A program made the translations under genes and the position numbers. Source: Simmondsia chinensis (taxonomy: Eukaryota; Streptophyta; Magnoliopsida; Caryophyllales; Simmondsiaceae). From it: DNA of 64,000 bases. A model generated the notes under the pieces. It saw nothing but the letters and a program-made list of their open reading frames with translations. It was not told the DNA's origin and ran no database searches. Shown piece after piece: positions 10,429 to 20,347 of the stretch (positions are counted from its first letter, which is position 1; every line of letters begins with the position of its first letter). The stretch is from assembly GCA_018398585.1 (NCBI GenBank), contig JAGTTD010000014.1:20459387-20523386 (forward strand). Reading direction: 5' to 3'.

Positions 10429-11489
10429 AACTCAGCAGTACTAACCTGATGCAGTTCATAACAACATTTTGTAGCTCGGTGTATGTCCATGTGGAAGCTA
10501 CTTGAAGTGAACAAGTCATGACATCTTCCCCTGGTCATAAGAGCACCAATCACTCTCCATTTGGACAACCCATTCACTGCTGAAAATGAATGAATGGTAA
10601 TCCTCCCAGCCACAATAGCAACTAACCTGAATGCATGCTGTCCCACCTTGGTCAGTTGAGCTCTTGTGTCATGGGCTTGAATATCTGGACTTTTGCTCCA
10701 CCAAATCAAATATTCATGGGTCACAATCAAATTTCCAACATCAGGCTGAAAGATGAACTTTAAATCAGGATACCAATGACACAACTGAACATCTGAGAAT
10801 AATGTCAGTGCAAGGGAAAATTTGTCCTGAAATTTGCTGCTGAAATGTAAATTATTTTCAGCTAGAAATGATCTTGTTCCCTTGTTATTCTCCTTCTCCC
10901 ATTCATTAAGAAAGTATTGAAGCTTGTGCACATTAGTTTTCCATTCGGAGCAACCACAGCAGATCACCCAGAGCACAACCTGATTCTGCTCCAAAACAGC
11001 AGCTTCCGGTTGCATTCTATCACGATTTTCAAATGCTATCACCGTTGGCTTTACTTGGCCTTGAGCATCAGTTGTGAGGTCATACCCGAGGCCACACATC
11101 TCCTCAAAGTGCCCACAATTCATCAAACAATTAACAACAATTACCAACCCTTCAAGTAAAGCCTCAACAACTTTTACACCCATGCTTGCACTGTCAACGC
11201 CATTTTCAACATCAAACAGCAGCACCGAGTGTGTAGCTCCCCCCAATTCTTGTACTTCATTCTTTCCCGGATCAAAGGGACTTTCAACATCGATTTCATC
11301 AGCTAAAGCCTCTGCGGTACAGCTACTGGTCTGATCAGCATTAGGCTGCAACATATTACTGCATTTGTACTCATCCAACAACTTCAATGCTTGTAAAGAT
11401 ACAAGGCTTCTCTTTCGTTGGACTTTGAAATGCACTCTCACAGCTTGATTAGTTCTTTTCAACAGAGAATCAAACCTTTTTGGCTTCAT
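10365..11489 (-). CDS. NA-I unknown protein, central ORF
   Basis: A 374-codon minus-strand ORF, the longest uninterrupted frame in the non-autonomous elements. It aligns with the NA-H ORF at 47953-48834 through SEWK...HKLQ.FLN.W.KE.NK.TRS.LAE and PDL, and with the preceding NA-H ORF through FDPGK (here) and PDPGK (there). No catalytic motif of PR, RT, RNase H or integrase is present. Two related copies keeping the same blocks argue that it was once a real protein. Role unknown. Confidence 0.65.
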   Translation of the reverse strand: MKPKRFDSLLKRTNQAVRVHFKVQRKRSLVSLQALKLLDEYKCSNMLQPNADQTSSCTAEALADEIDVESPFDPGKNEVQELGGATHSVLLFDVENGVDSASMGVKVVEALLEGLVIVVNCLMNCGHFEEMCGLGYDLTTDAQGQVKPTVIAFENRDRMQPEAAVLEQNQVVLWVICCGCSEWKTNVHKLQYFLNEWEKENNKGTRSFLAENNLHFSSKFQDKFSLALTLFSDVQLCHWYPDLKFIFQPDVGNLIVTHEYLIWWSKSPDIQAHDTRAQLTKVGQHAFRLVAIVAGRITIHSFSAVNGLSKWRVIGALMTRGRCHDLFTSSSFHMDIHRATKCCYELHQVSTAEFWMLQQRWCNWRAIKDLLVMS

Positions 11490-11522
11490 ATAAATTTGAA
11501 AATCTTCTCCCGGATTAGGAGG

Positions 11523-12282
11523 CTAGTCATCATATGAGTGTACAAGATGCCTTAGGGAAGTGTCCAACAAGTTTTGTGGTGCTTTCCATGTCACTACAGC
11601 AGTAACACCAATTTTTTCAGATGCAATCATAGATTCTGCTGCAACTAATCCTTGTATTCTTGCATACATATTGGTAAGAGAAGCATCTTGAGTTAATTCC
11701 AATTGATCATCAAGCATACTAGGTTGAACCACAACCACATGCTTCAATTTTGGCTTGAACAACTTATTTTTGCCCAGAACATCTCCCAATGCTTCACTTA
11801 GACGATTCCCCTTCGACTTACTCTTTGCTTTCTTAATCATTCCTCGGACATGTGAATCATATTCCCAATCCGGATGTACGTCATATTGTTCCTCAACTTC
11901 GTCAATAGACTCTAACTCTCGCATAGAGTCTTCATAAGAGACAACTTGTTCAAACTCAGGTTCTTCTGGCCTGTGTTCTTCAATTTTGACATTGTCATGG
12001 TCGAGTTCATCTTCAATAACAACATATTGTACCTCCTCTTTTTGCTCAACAACGAACTCTTGCGGTAGAACCACTTTCGTAGGTGGAACAATCTCAATTG
12101 GTTGCAACCGACCCTGCCCCTTTGCATCCTTTGCATCTTTGTCCATTAACAATGACAGAATTTGATCCATCTTTTGATCAAAACCTTTCTGTAAGTCTTG
12201 AAGGTCCATTTTAGTAGCATTCTGAGATCCGATTGTAACATTTACACCAACTTCAGATCGAATTCTCTCTCCATCAGCCATA
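11523..12282 (-). CDS. NA-I gag-N-terminus fusion ORF
   Basis: Minus-strand ORF starting at the MADGE methionine (12282); the frame is open further upstream but that part is leader-like. The first 60-70 residues match the gag N-terminus of Chr-D (DLQDLQK.FDQKMD, then DAK.Q.RLQ.IE). The gag core is then replaced by an acidic stretch (VVIEDELDHD, PEEPEFEQVVSYEDSM), a motif WEYDSHVRGMIKKAKSK and a basic tail. NA-H has the same order (EEPEFEQVDHYEDS, WEYDSYVKGMIKKVKSK at 46840-46985). The acidic-then-basic layout would suit an RNA- or protein-binding gag-like role, but that is inference. The next ORF follows after a short gap with a stop. Confidence 0.65.
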
Positions 12283-13361
12283 TTTGTAAATGAACAACAA
12301 CTTCGATCTATAATCAGCTCTTTCGCAGAGTATAGTATCGAAATTCGCAGAAATATCAAACTTGTTTTGCAACTCCTCAACAATCTATTGATTTGTGAAG
12401 TTATACTTATTCGTTCGCACAAACAATCCCTTGCTATCGGTTCCACGATCGTCAATGATTATAAACCCTAACTGATAAACTTCGAACATAACTTCGAACA
12501 AACCCTAACCTCGCGTGACTTCTGACAGGAGCGTTTTGTCGAGTAATTCGACTCACACTTCTGAATTAGGCTCGACTCTACACAAAATCAAGTTCTTAAC
12601 ACCACACTCAAGCGATCATAACAAACGAAATCGGATTTCAACACTTTCGATCCTACTGTCAGATTTTCGCCTATGCTGTCAGCGTTTCGCCTAATCAATT
12701 CTCGACTCAATAGCATATAATTCTCAAAGATCACCGTAGATTCTGATGAATTCTCACTACTTTTATGCTTAGCAACACAATTTTGACATCATCCAACAAC
12801 AAACACGAATTCTCAATGAATTGCAATTTGAAGTTTCAGTAGACCATTACCTCAATCTTCAACCTCCGAATTGCAACATCTATAATCACCTACATTCCAA
12901 TGATTTCTGCTATTTTGAGGATGATCAGGTATAATGTGGATCATATAGCTCAATTTCTACTTCTTTCTCAACCAATCAAATGGATGATTAGCTCAGCATC
13001 AATTTCAGCAACTGCACTTGCTTGTTACTCCACTTCTGCAGCAAATGCTTGATCGATGCTATTGAATTTCAATCTGAATCAGCTTGATGTTGAATGTACT
13101 CAACAAATACTGATCCCTTCAATGTAATATGATCACTTAAATTCCCAACCGAAAGCAACCTTCCCAGGTTTATGCAGCAAGTGATGCCATACCGCCAAAA
13201 TTCTTCAATCAATTCAGATTTGAATTTCTGATCACCAAATCTGAATTAAATCAGTGCCCAACCTTCTTTTGTTGATTAATTGCAACACAATTAATCATAT
13301 TTTATATTTTTTTTAAGATATGAGCTTGATTCGGAAGCCAAATCAAGGCTCTGATAACAAT
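12283..13361 (-). other. NA-I leader and primer-binding site
   Basis: About 1.1 kb between 5' LTR and first ORF. The primer-binding site complement GCTCTGATAACA (13348-13359) differs by one base from the tRNA-iMet match. The leader is collinear with that of NA-H at 45406-46481, including the segment just after the PBS and the one around TTAATCAACAAAA, so a long noncoding leader is a family feature. No tRNA or other RNA gene is seen. Confidence 0.7.
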
Positions 13362-13918
13362 TGTTAAGGTTTCGAAGATTTCTCTTGAGCCTTATAGAAA
13401 GCTTATGAGATGAGAAAGAATATAGAGTTTAGATGAGAGGAAGAAGGGAAATTAGATGAGAAAATAGAGAGAGTTAGATGAGAGAGAGAATATTGATCCC
13501 AAAATTAGATTGAATAATTCTGAAAATACACTTCCCAGCTACTTATAGGCAAGAAGCAAAGCTAATCCAATGTATCTAGACACCCTTGATAACCAACTTG
13601 CCCAAAATATCTGAACATGAAAATATCTGATACTAACTACCTAAACTAACAGCCTAAAAGGACCCCCTGCTGCAGTACTGCTAGTTCACAATCCAGAAAT
13701 TACAATGCCGATTATTACATTAGGTAAACGCCAAGCAACTAGACTAACTAAAAACCCACACACACTTACTAGCTAATGCTAACAACAATATAACAGCAAT
13801 AACAGAACACAATGCAGCAGCAGCAGCAACGTATCAGCAGAACATCACAGCAGCAGCATATCAGTAACCAGATGCAACATACCATGATTTCCATGCCTCG
13901 GTTTCTCGAATCATAACA
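13362..13918 (-). repeat. NA-I 5' LTR
   Basis: Partner of 9155-9744 with small deletions. At the U5 end (left edge) TAAGG and CCTTA form the base of an imperfect hairpin at 13365-13394. Followed by the TSD CAACA. Confidence 0.9.
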
Positions 13919-14342
13919 CAACATCAACATAAGAAGGACTTGCTACAGCCTTGGTAGTTCCTGATCTTGTTGTGACACCACCGGCCGTAATTTCACTCTT
14001 GAACTTCACAATCTGAATTGATCTTATTGATTTCGAATTGACAGCAGCTCAATCACCAAATATGATCAACAATTTTGTAATTTCTGCAAAACAAGAATGA
14101 TCTCAGCTGAAATGCAAGATTTTTAAACTAAATCAACACCAACACTTGTTTTTGTTGGCACGTTTTGAATCTTTTCAATCTGCTCTTAACAATGCTGAAT
14201 TGATCTTGATCAAGATGATCCACTAGCCACAATTGCACTTCAATCGGTTTTGAATTGAAATGAATTCAGTATTGGATTTGAAAATTTTTTTTTCTTTAGA
14301 TTACGCACTCGATTGTAAGCCAAACGAGGCTCTGATACCAAT
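13919..14342 (-). other. NA-B leader, gag start and primer-binding site
   Basis: Holds the first codons of the NA-B gag-like frame (to about 14000), then a noncoding leader. The primer-binding site complement GCTCTGATACCA at 14329-14340 is a perfect 12-base match to the tRNA-iMet type. A run of 10 T lies near 14284. Confidence 0.75.
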
Positions 14343-14899
14343 TGTTACTCTCATGATTGAATCACAAAGCATAAGCTAAGTAAAATTGAGATAGATGAGA
14401 GTATGAGATGAGAAAGAAGTGAATTGAGATGAGAAATTAGAGAAATAGGAATGAGAAATAGAAGAATTAGATGAGAAAGAGAAGGTTTGATCTCAAATTG
14501 AGATTGTTCTTGATATTTTGATTGAATGATCTGAAAATTACACTCCACTACTACTTATAGGCAACGAGACAAGCAAAACACTACTAACCGCCTAATACAA
14601 AAATATCTATACCCTACTAAAATATCTACCTGACAATTAAAGCCACTAATTGGCGCCAAAACACACCAACTAACAACAATTGACCAGCCTGATCCTGCCT
14701 TGCTATTGTAGGCTTATTACAAAGCAACTAAGGAAAACAGGCAACATCACTTAACAGCTAAAATAATACAGCAACACAGTAGCACCAAAGACAATATGAC
14801 AGAAACTTTCTAACAGCAAACTGAACCTCACCACAGCACCCTGGCAACAGAAATAGCAACCTGATTCCCGTAGATTCTCACCAAGCTCGGATCATAACA
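14343..14899 (-). repeat. NA-B 5' LTR
   Basis: Partner of 7179-7734, near-identical over most of its length. Starts TGTTACTC and ends TCATAACA, directly followed by the TSD GAAGG at 14900-14904. Confidence 0.9.
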
Positions 14900-14904
14900 G
14901 AAGG

Positions 14905-15615
14905 ATTGTTGATTGTATAGGAAGCAACATAATCTAAAGCAAAATCGTCTCCTTCTTAGCTTTTGTAGACCTCGTCCATCCATTCAGGCAAGGCATAGGA
15001 GTTAGCTGAACAAGATCCATCTGCTTCTTCCCCCAATCTTCAAGAGAGAGCATTTGCTATAATGTTTTCTCTCCCCTTATGATATTCAATGGAATAGCTA
15101 AGTCCAAGCATCTTCATCAACCCTTTTGTCTGAACTCTCATGGTGATCTTTTGTTCAAGTAGGTATTTGAGGCTCTAATGATCTATCCTTATAAAGAAAT
15201 AATGCCCCTCGAGGTAATGCCTCCACTTCTACACAGCTCGCAGAATTGCCAAGTACTCATTTTCATAAACAGAAAGCTGTTGGTTCCCAGGGCTAAGGCC
15301 CTGACTAATGAAGGCTATTAGCCTTCCCTGCTGAGAAAGGATTGCTCTAATTCTTGAGCTGCTAGCATCTGTTTCTAGAACAAAAGGTTGCTCAAAATCT
15401 GGCTTGGTGAGCACAGGGTCTGAACACATAGCAACCTTGAGTCGTTCTAAAGCTTCCTGAGCAGTTTCTGACCTTACAAAAGCATCCTTCTTGAACAGAA
15501 TGGTGAGAGGTTTGGCTAATACCCCATATCCAGAAATAAACTTTCGGTAGAAGCCTGTTAACCCAAGAAATCCCCTTAATTGCTTGAGATTCCGAGGATC
15601 AGGCCATTCTCTCAT
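14905..15615 (-). pseudogene. Chr-A RNase H
   Basis: RNase H and the linker to integrase, minus strand. The ORF 15229-15615 includes LRGFLGLTGFYRKFI (RT thumb/connection), FVLETDASSS (first catalytic Asp, D in TDAS) and YENEYLAIL (catalytic Glu). Downstream pieces read [14 protein letters not shown] and GREN, then the linker WMDEVYKS. At least two stops (one at the start of 14905-15228) break it. The frame continues into the integrase at 7178 after removal of NA-B and one copy of its TSD. Confidence 0.85.
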
Positions 15616-16344
15616 TGCCTACACCTTGTTTGGATCGGTAGCTACTCCCTCCTTTAAGACAATGTGTCCCAAATACTCCACTTGAGCCTATGCAAAGAAC
15701 ACTTAGCAAGCTTGGCAAACAATTGATTCTTGCACATGATCTGAAAGATTTGCCTGAGGTGACTGATATGAGCTTCCAATGAGGGGCTGTAGACCAAAAT
15801 ATCATCTATGAAAACCAGCACAAACTGCCTGAGATGAGTTTTGAACACAGAATTTATCACAGCTTGGAATGTAGCAAGGGCATTGGTCAAGCCAAAAGGC
15901 ATGACACAAATTTATAATGCTCGTGGTGAGTTCTGAAGGCTGTCTTATGAATATCATCATCCCTCACTCTAATCTGATAATAGCCTTACCTCAAATCAAG
16001 TGTTAAATAGTCCTGAGACCCCTTCAACTCATCTAACAGATCATTAATGACAGGTATGGGCAATTTATCCTTGACTGTGAGAGAATTCAAGTGCTTGTAG
16101 TCCACACACATACGAGCCGATCCATCTCTCTTCTTAACAAAGATTACCGGGGAAGCAAATGGTTTGTGGCTATGTTTGATGGAGCTTGTCCTCAACAATT
16201 CTTCCACCTGCGTCTCAATTTCACTCTTCTGTGAATGAGGATACTTGTAAGGCCTCAAGTTCACCAGATTAGAGTGAGCCTTGAGGGGAATAGCATGATC
16301 CAGGGACCTCTGAGGGGGCAAGGAACTGGACTGAGCAAATATAT
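15616..16344 (-). pseudogene. Chr-A reverse transcriptase
   Basis: RT in two minus-strand frames: 15986-16321 (RDGSARMCVDYKHLNSLT, PIPVINDLLDEL, then LDLR) and 15654-15902 ([23 protein letters not shown] with both catalytic Asp kept, CSLHRLKW). Between them, near 15903-15985, the QGYHQIRV and KTAF region is frameshifted. The start of RT and the protease linker (SLPPQRSLDHAIPL) continue across sLTR-M. Confidence 0.88.
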
Positions 16345-16819
16345 TGTTATGATCCGAGCTTGATGGGGATATAGGGGGTTCGCTCCATATGGCTATTGTT
16401 GATGAGCTACGGTAGTGTTGCTATGAAAATGATTAGCTTAGCTAATGCAGTAGTTAGTTCTTTCTTTGCATACTTTAGTACAAAGCTTGCAGCGCATTGC
16501 TTCTTGGCGCCTAAGTGGTTCATTTGTTAGTTAGTTAGATAGATATTTTCTTATGATGTAGATATTTTCCCTTAGCAAGTTTGTTTCTTGATTTGTCTAG
16601 ATTCAATGTTCTAGTTTGCTTATAAGTAGTTGATCTTGTGTAATAATGAGGCATTCAATCAAATACACAAACAAATATCTCTCTCTTATCTAACTCTCTC
16701 TACTTTCTAATCTATATTTCTCTATCTCCTCATCTAATTTCACTTCTTTCTGATCTCATACTCTCATCTATCTTCAATTTACTTAGCTTATGCTTAGTGA
16801 TTCAATCACGAGCATAACA
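16345..16819 (+). repeat. sLTR-M: solo LTR of the NA-B family
   Basis: A 475-bp LTR starting TGTTATGATCCGAGC and ending ATCACGAGCATAACA, with a perfect TSD TATAT (16340-16344, 16820-16824). It is the reverse complement of the NA-B LTR type, so it lies in the plus orientation. The clean TSD marks a solo LTR left after recombination between the two LTRs of a full element. A TATA-like CTTATAAG box is near 16619 and the TCTCATC-rich segment is at 16680-16790. Confidence 0.9.
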
Positions 16820-16824
16820 TATAT

Positions 16825-17489
16825 CTTCAAATTCGAATAGCAATTGTTTAATGCAGGGGTCTATGACCATTGCCTTTACTTCTATATCAGCTGTGAAGGA
16901 AAACAACTGGACTATCCATTGGCATTCTCCCTTCTTCCGCAGTTTTTAAAACTTGCTCCCATTCATAAACTGTAATTGTCCCTTTTCCATGATTCCTTAC
17001 AACACTATCCTTTGTCCTTCCCTCTCAAAAGTGACAAAGAGCTGTGCAAAATCAAAGACTAGAGGACTAATCGTCTTAATCTAATCCACGCCTAATACCA
17101 TATTGCATCCACCTAATTTGAGAACTCTGAAATCATACTCAAATGGATGTCCCTGCAGACTCCAACTGAACCCTTTACACTTCAGTTGTGTGATCATCGA
17201 ATTGCCATCTGCCACAGTGACGGCTAAGGGGCTGGTCTTGATCATCTCATGTCCTACTTGCTTCACAATTTTTGGATCAACAAAGCTATGTGCATTGCCA
17301 CTGTCCAACATCCCCTTTAATTCTAATGATATTGTGAGACCCACTACCGACAAGGGCCTTGACTAAAATTTCCAACTCATCATACTCAAATTCACCAGAG
17401 TCATCATCCCACTGCTCTTCAACTTTGTCTTGATCACATTGGATCCCAATTACCTCACCGGAATCAGTGCCAATGACAGCCATCAACAA
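16825..17489 (-). pseudogene. Chr-A aspartic protease
   Basis: Retropepsin-like domain on the minus strand. The frame at 17286-17489 reads DELEILVKALVGSGSHNIIRIKG and runs by a frameshift into 17081-17353, which holds MLDSGNAHSFVDPK. The catalytic motif is thus D-S-G, with N where most relatives have S or T (DSGST), followed by GGCNMVLGVD. The rest of the linker to RT (16825-17080) is broken by stops. Protease would release gag and pol enzymes from the polyprotein. Confidence 0.8.
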
Positions 17490-18606
17490 TTTGGGATTGC
17501 ATTTATGTCCAAAGAAGTATTTCTAATTACACTTAAAGCACAACCTCTAATTCTTCTTCTCATCGACATTCGAGGACCTTGGGACATTGCTAGAAGTGCC
17601 CTACTCCATAGAAGGAACAAGTACTGATCTAGCCCTTGGAGCCTCTGAACCAGCTAAGATTGTTGCCTCCATCAACTTAGCCTTAGAGAAGGCTTGAGTT
17701 AAGGTACTAGGATTTAGAGCCTTAACCAAGTGTTTGATTCTTGGCTAAAGGCCACTGAGAAAACTCGATATATAATAGGATTCACTTGCACCAGGACACA
17801 GTTAACATTCTAGCACGCAAGCTCTCAAAACGGGTCATATAATCCCTTACAGAAGCATTTTGAGCAAGTTTATTGAAGTGATCAATCACCTCCCCAGGGT
17901 CCTCTTCACCATAACTCTCACAAAGTTCATTAACAAAATCATCCCAAGAAAACCCAAGATTGCTATGAATCGGACTATAATGCCAGACCTCATGATCACC
18001 TTGAAGGTAAACTGTGGCTAATTCTACCTCCTCCACATCTTCTACGTGATAAAATTAAAAGTACCGTTCACAACGTCTGATGCATGACTGTGGATGCTTT
18101 CCATCAAAGGACTCCATCTCCACCCGAGGTTTCCTGGGTCCCTGAGTTCTCCCTCCAGGTAATCCCTGCTCACTAGTTCCAGAAGAGTGAAGGACAATAG
18201 GATTTGGTGGCCGATCATGTTGGCTAGCAGCGGATAGCAATCCACCTCCCAGCGGCTATTGTTGGCGATCCATTTGCTGCCGTAAACCCTGAATTCGGGC
18301 TTTAATTAGCTGAGAATGTTGATCCAACCTCTCAGCTAGCCTCCAATCCTTAGTTTGCTGCATTTGCACAAACATTTCTTGCATCGGTAACTTCAATTGC
18401 TCAAATTGTTTGATCTCACCACCATCGCGAGGATTAGCTCGCACAGCAGTAGCATAACTGGGATGAATCGCCGCCGCAACAGTAGCAGCACCAGCACCAG
18501 CACAGGTAGTTACACTAGGCATTATAACCGATTTCTTGCATTGAGCCTGATCAATCAAACAGTAGCCAATTAGGCTCTGATAACAAATGTTATAATTCAA
18601 GATCAA
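17490..18606 (-). pseudogene. Chr-A gag
   Basis: Gag in pieces. The N-terminal part lies at 18256-18540, with QMQQTKDWRLAERLDQHSQL and then a Q/R-rich coil. The core is at about 17700-18240 (VEMESFDGKHPQSCIRRCERYF, AVYLQGDHEVWHYSPI, MTRFESLRARML). A chromovirus-type zinc knuckle at about 17490-17545 reads CFKCN...KYFFGHKCNPK (C-x2-C ... G-H-x-C). Stops or frameshifts break it near 17550, 17780, 18040 and 18255. Gag would form the particle and bind RNA. Confidence 0.82.
18574..18585 (-). other. Chr-A primer-binding site
   Basis: GCTCTGATAACA, one mismatch from the complement of TGGTATCAGAGC, two bases from the 5' LTR. tRNA-iMet type. Confidence 0.7.
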
Positions 18607-18927
18607 ACTTGAATTATTACTTGAATTTAGAGTTGAGATGAGAAAAAAGAAGAGAAAGAGATGAGAATTATAATAGAAAAATGAGATGAGAGGATAAGAG
18701 TTGTTTAATTTTCATTGAATGATCCTCATTGCACTATAAGTGTTCTATTTATACTAACTGAAAGATAGCTAAAACAATCAAAGAACCCATACTCCACTAA
18801 TGCCAATTTCCCGCCAAAAACATCAAGAACAACTAACAAACTTGCTAAAAGCCTTATTTGAACTTCAATAAGAAAATTACACCAAAATTTACTAAGATCA
18901 ATATAAGAATCCTCCACGGTCATGAAA
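18588..18927 (-). repeat. Chr-A 5' LTR
   Basis: Begins TGTTATAATTC. A perfect 10-bp-arm hairpin sits at the U5 end: ATAATTCAAG (18592-18601), loop ATCAAA, CTTGAATTAT (18608-18617). GATGAGA words follow (18630-18700) and a minus-strand TATA box lies at 18742-18757. The right end reads CATGAAA where CATGACA is expected, so the terminal CA is mutated. Confidence 0.88.
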
Positions 18928-18932
18928 CTTTG

Positions 18933-19346
18933 ATGGCCAAAGTTTGTCCCTTGATTACGTTGGCCCTATTCCAGTGACCTGAATACGGTTTGCTCCACCT
19001 TAATCTTATTAGACCTAAACTGATTTGAGTCATTACAAGTCAAGGGTGCTAGGCGTAAAATCCTGATGTACTCGAGCTTGTAAGTGGACCACTGAGCTCT
19101 TGGGTTTGTCTCCACCCCACTTCCTAACCTTTAAGTGTATGAGAAAAGGTGTTTGTGGGTCCTGCTCTGTCACTCTAACTGCCACTTGTGTTAGGTCCAT
19201 ATCTTTTAATTTTCTATCATACAAATACGTAAAATCCACAAAAATGCTTAATAATGTCTTCTTAATTGAAGTGCAAGCAAAACTCAAGGTATAACGGAAG
19301 TCAGATACACCAGCATAACACAACCTTTTCTTCGAAAAGGGGGAGT
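18933..19346. other. Tat-J 3' region, no gene
   Basis: Noncoding-looking. It starts with TTGTCCCTTGATT (18944-18956), also present at 5407-5419 just left of Chr-A in similar flanks. The minus ORF 19033-19323 (96 codons) has no recognisable domain. Confidence 0.4.
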
Positions 19347-19860
19347 GGTTGAGTTCAATGACGAGTGGTTCATAATTAGGCTCACTTCCTATTCATGGTG
19401 AGTCTCTTTTGCACCTTTGTTTTGTTTTCACATTTATGGAGACCACACACACATTACTTGAAACAATGGGGAAATCATACCTGAGGGCAATAGATAAGAG
19501 TCTGATGGCTTCGTAGATGTGAAGTTGCTCCCATTTTTCACCATAAGTCACCATTAGCTCATCTACCCATTTAGGGTATCACACACCTCCTTGCTCTGAC
19601 TGAGTGAACCACCTATCAAGAGGCTACTTCTCTTGTGCATGCCTTAAAGGAAGATCCTAAGGCTGCTCTAACAATTGCCAGGGAACTCAAGGCTTTGGAG
19701 AAGGTGTTCACCAAATTGAATCAAAAGGTCCTAACACTCCAGAAGAAACAGCAGTGTAAAGAAGCCATTAGGGACTTCGGACGTTTAGCTAGCTTTGGAG
19801 GCCTGCTGCTCTTATTTGAAGAACTCTAAGCAGCCAAAACAGTCCAGAGTCACTAAGCCC
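19347..19860 (+). pseudogene. Tat-J antisense ORF remnant (coiled coil)
   Basis: Plus-strand, coding-like sequence within the 3' region of a minus-strand Tat element. A first block (19347-19395) reads VEFNDEWFIIRL. A possible splice donor ATGGTGAGTC lies near 19397. A second frame at 19635-19829 reads ALKEDPKAALTIARELKALEKVFTKL and on, with heptad spacing of L and basic/acidic residues typical of a coiled coil; similar heptads continue after a stop to about 20030. Tat-lineage elements are known to carry an extra ORF antisense to pol between integrase and 3' LTR, and position and strand fit that. Function unknown. Confidence 0.5.
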
Positions 19861-20242
19861 ATGACATTAAAGGCTTAGAGGATGAGATCCCTCACTTGGA
19901 GGAGAAATTGACTCATATCTCAAGAGACAACTATCTTCTCTCAAGCAGCAGCATACCCCTCAAGGCTTACTAGTTGAAGAGCTCCAAGAAGCTATCGTAG
20001 AGGCTTAAAGGTGTAAGGAATCCCTTGAGGAAGAGGCACTTACTGTGGACCAGCGGCTGAGTGAAGCAACCAGCCAGCTGTTAGTTATAGAGGAATCCGT
20101 AGTTAGAAGTTTTTTGTGAAGAAGTTTTTTGGCCATATAAGTTTTCTTGTAATGTTTTGTGTAAGCCATGTACTCCTTAAAAGTATTAAAGAAATACGCA
20201 TTTTTGTCAAAACACGTCTCTCAGTTTGGTAGTTCCTTTTCC

Positions 20243-20259
20243 TTTTTTTTTTTTTTTTT
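20243..20259. repeat. T homopolymer (17 T)
   Basis: Uninterrupted T run in the noncoding tail beyond the Tat-J integrase C-terminus. Confidence 0.85.
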
Positions 20260-20347
20260 AACTTACGGATCATGGAGTTAACCTTGAAGACATTGATATT
20301 GAAATTGAGCCCGTAATTCAGGATATCTAAACTTAAGGACTTCCTTA

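Larger units (their letters stand above)
9155..13918 (-). mobile_element. NA-I: non-autonomous LTR retrotransposon in NA-B
   Basis: Minus-strand element with LTRs at 9155-9744 and 13362-13918 and a perfect TSD CAACA (9150-9154, 13919-13923). The interior has a roughly 1-kb leader, then three consecutive ORFs on the minus strand. None shows protease, RT, RNase H or integrase motifs. Leader and ORFs are collinear with NA-H at 44905-50217, so the two are copies of one family in opposite orientation at separate places. It is the innermost layer of this stack and its ORFs are longer than those of NA-H. Confidence 0.9.
7179..14899 (-). mobile_element. NA-B: non-autonomous LTR retrotransposon
   Basis: A minus-strand element with LTRs at 7179-7734 and 14343-14899, a perfect TSD GAAGG (7174-7178, 14900-14904), a primer-binding site beside the right LTR and a polypurine tract beside the left. 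Its interior carries a gag-like coiled-coil segment and ORFs with RPPE motifs, but no protease (D-S/T-G), RT (xxDD) or integrase motif. NA-I lies inside it (9155-13918). Its LTR family is also represented by sLTR-M. It must have used enzymes from another element; Chr-E is a candidate relative, since the gag N-termini and U5 ends are similar. Confidence 0.88.
5493..18927 (-). mobile_element. Chr-A: chromovirus-type Ty3/gypsy element, interrupted
   Basis: A complete but decayed minus-strand element. It runs from the 5' LTR at 18588-18927 through gag, protease, RT, RNase H and integrase to the 3' LTR at 5493-5796. It is interrupted by NA-B (7179-14899) and sLTR-M (16345-16819), which removed no coding sequence: the RNase H/integrase linker continues across NA-B and the protease/RT linker across sLTR-M. 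Flanks CTTGG (5488-5492) and CTTTG (18928-18932) are an imperfect TSD. It sits in the 3' part of Tat-J. The C-terminal region resembles the chromodomain-bearing gypsy elements; the clade is not assigned. Confidence 0.88.
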
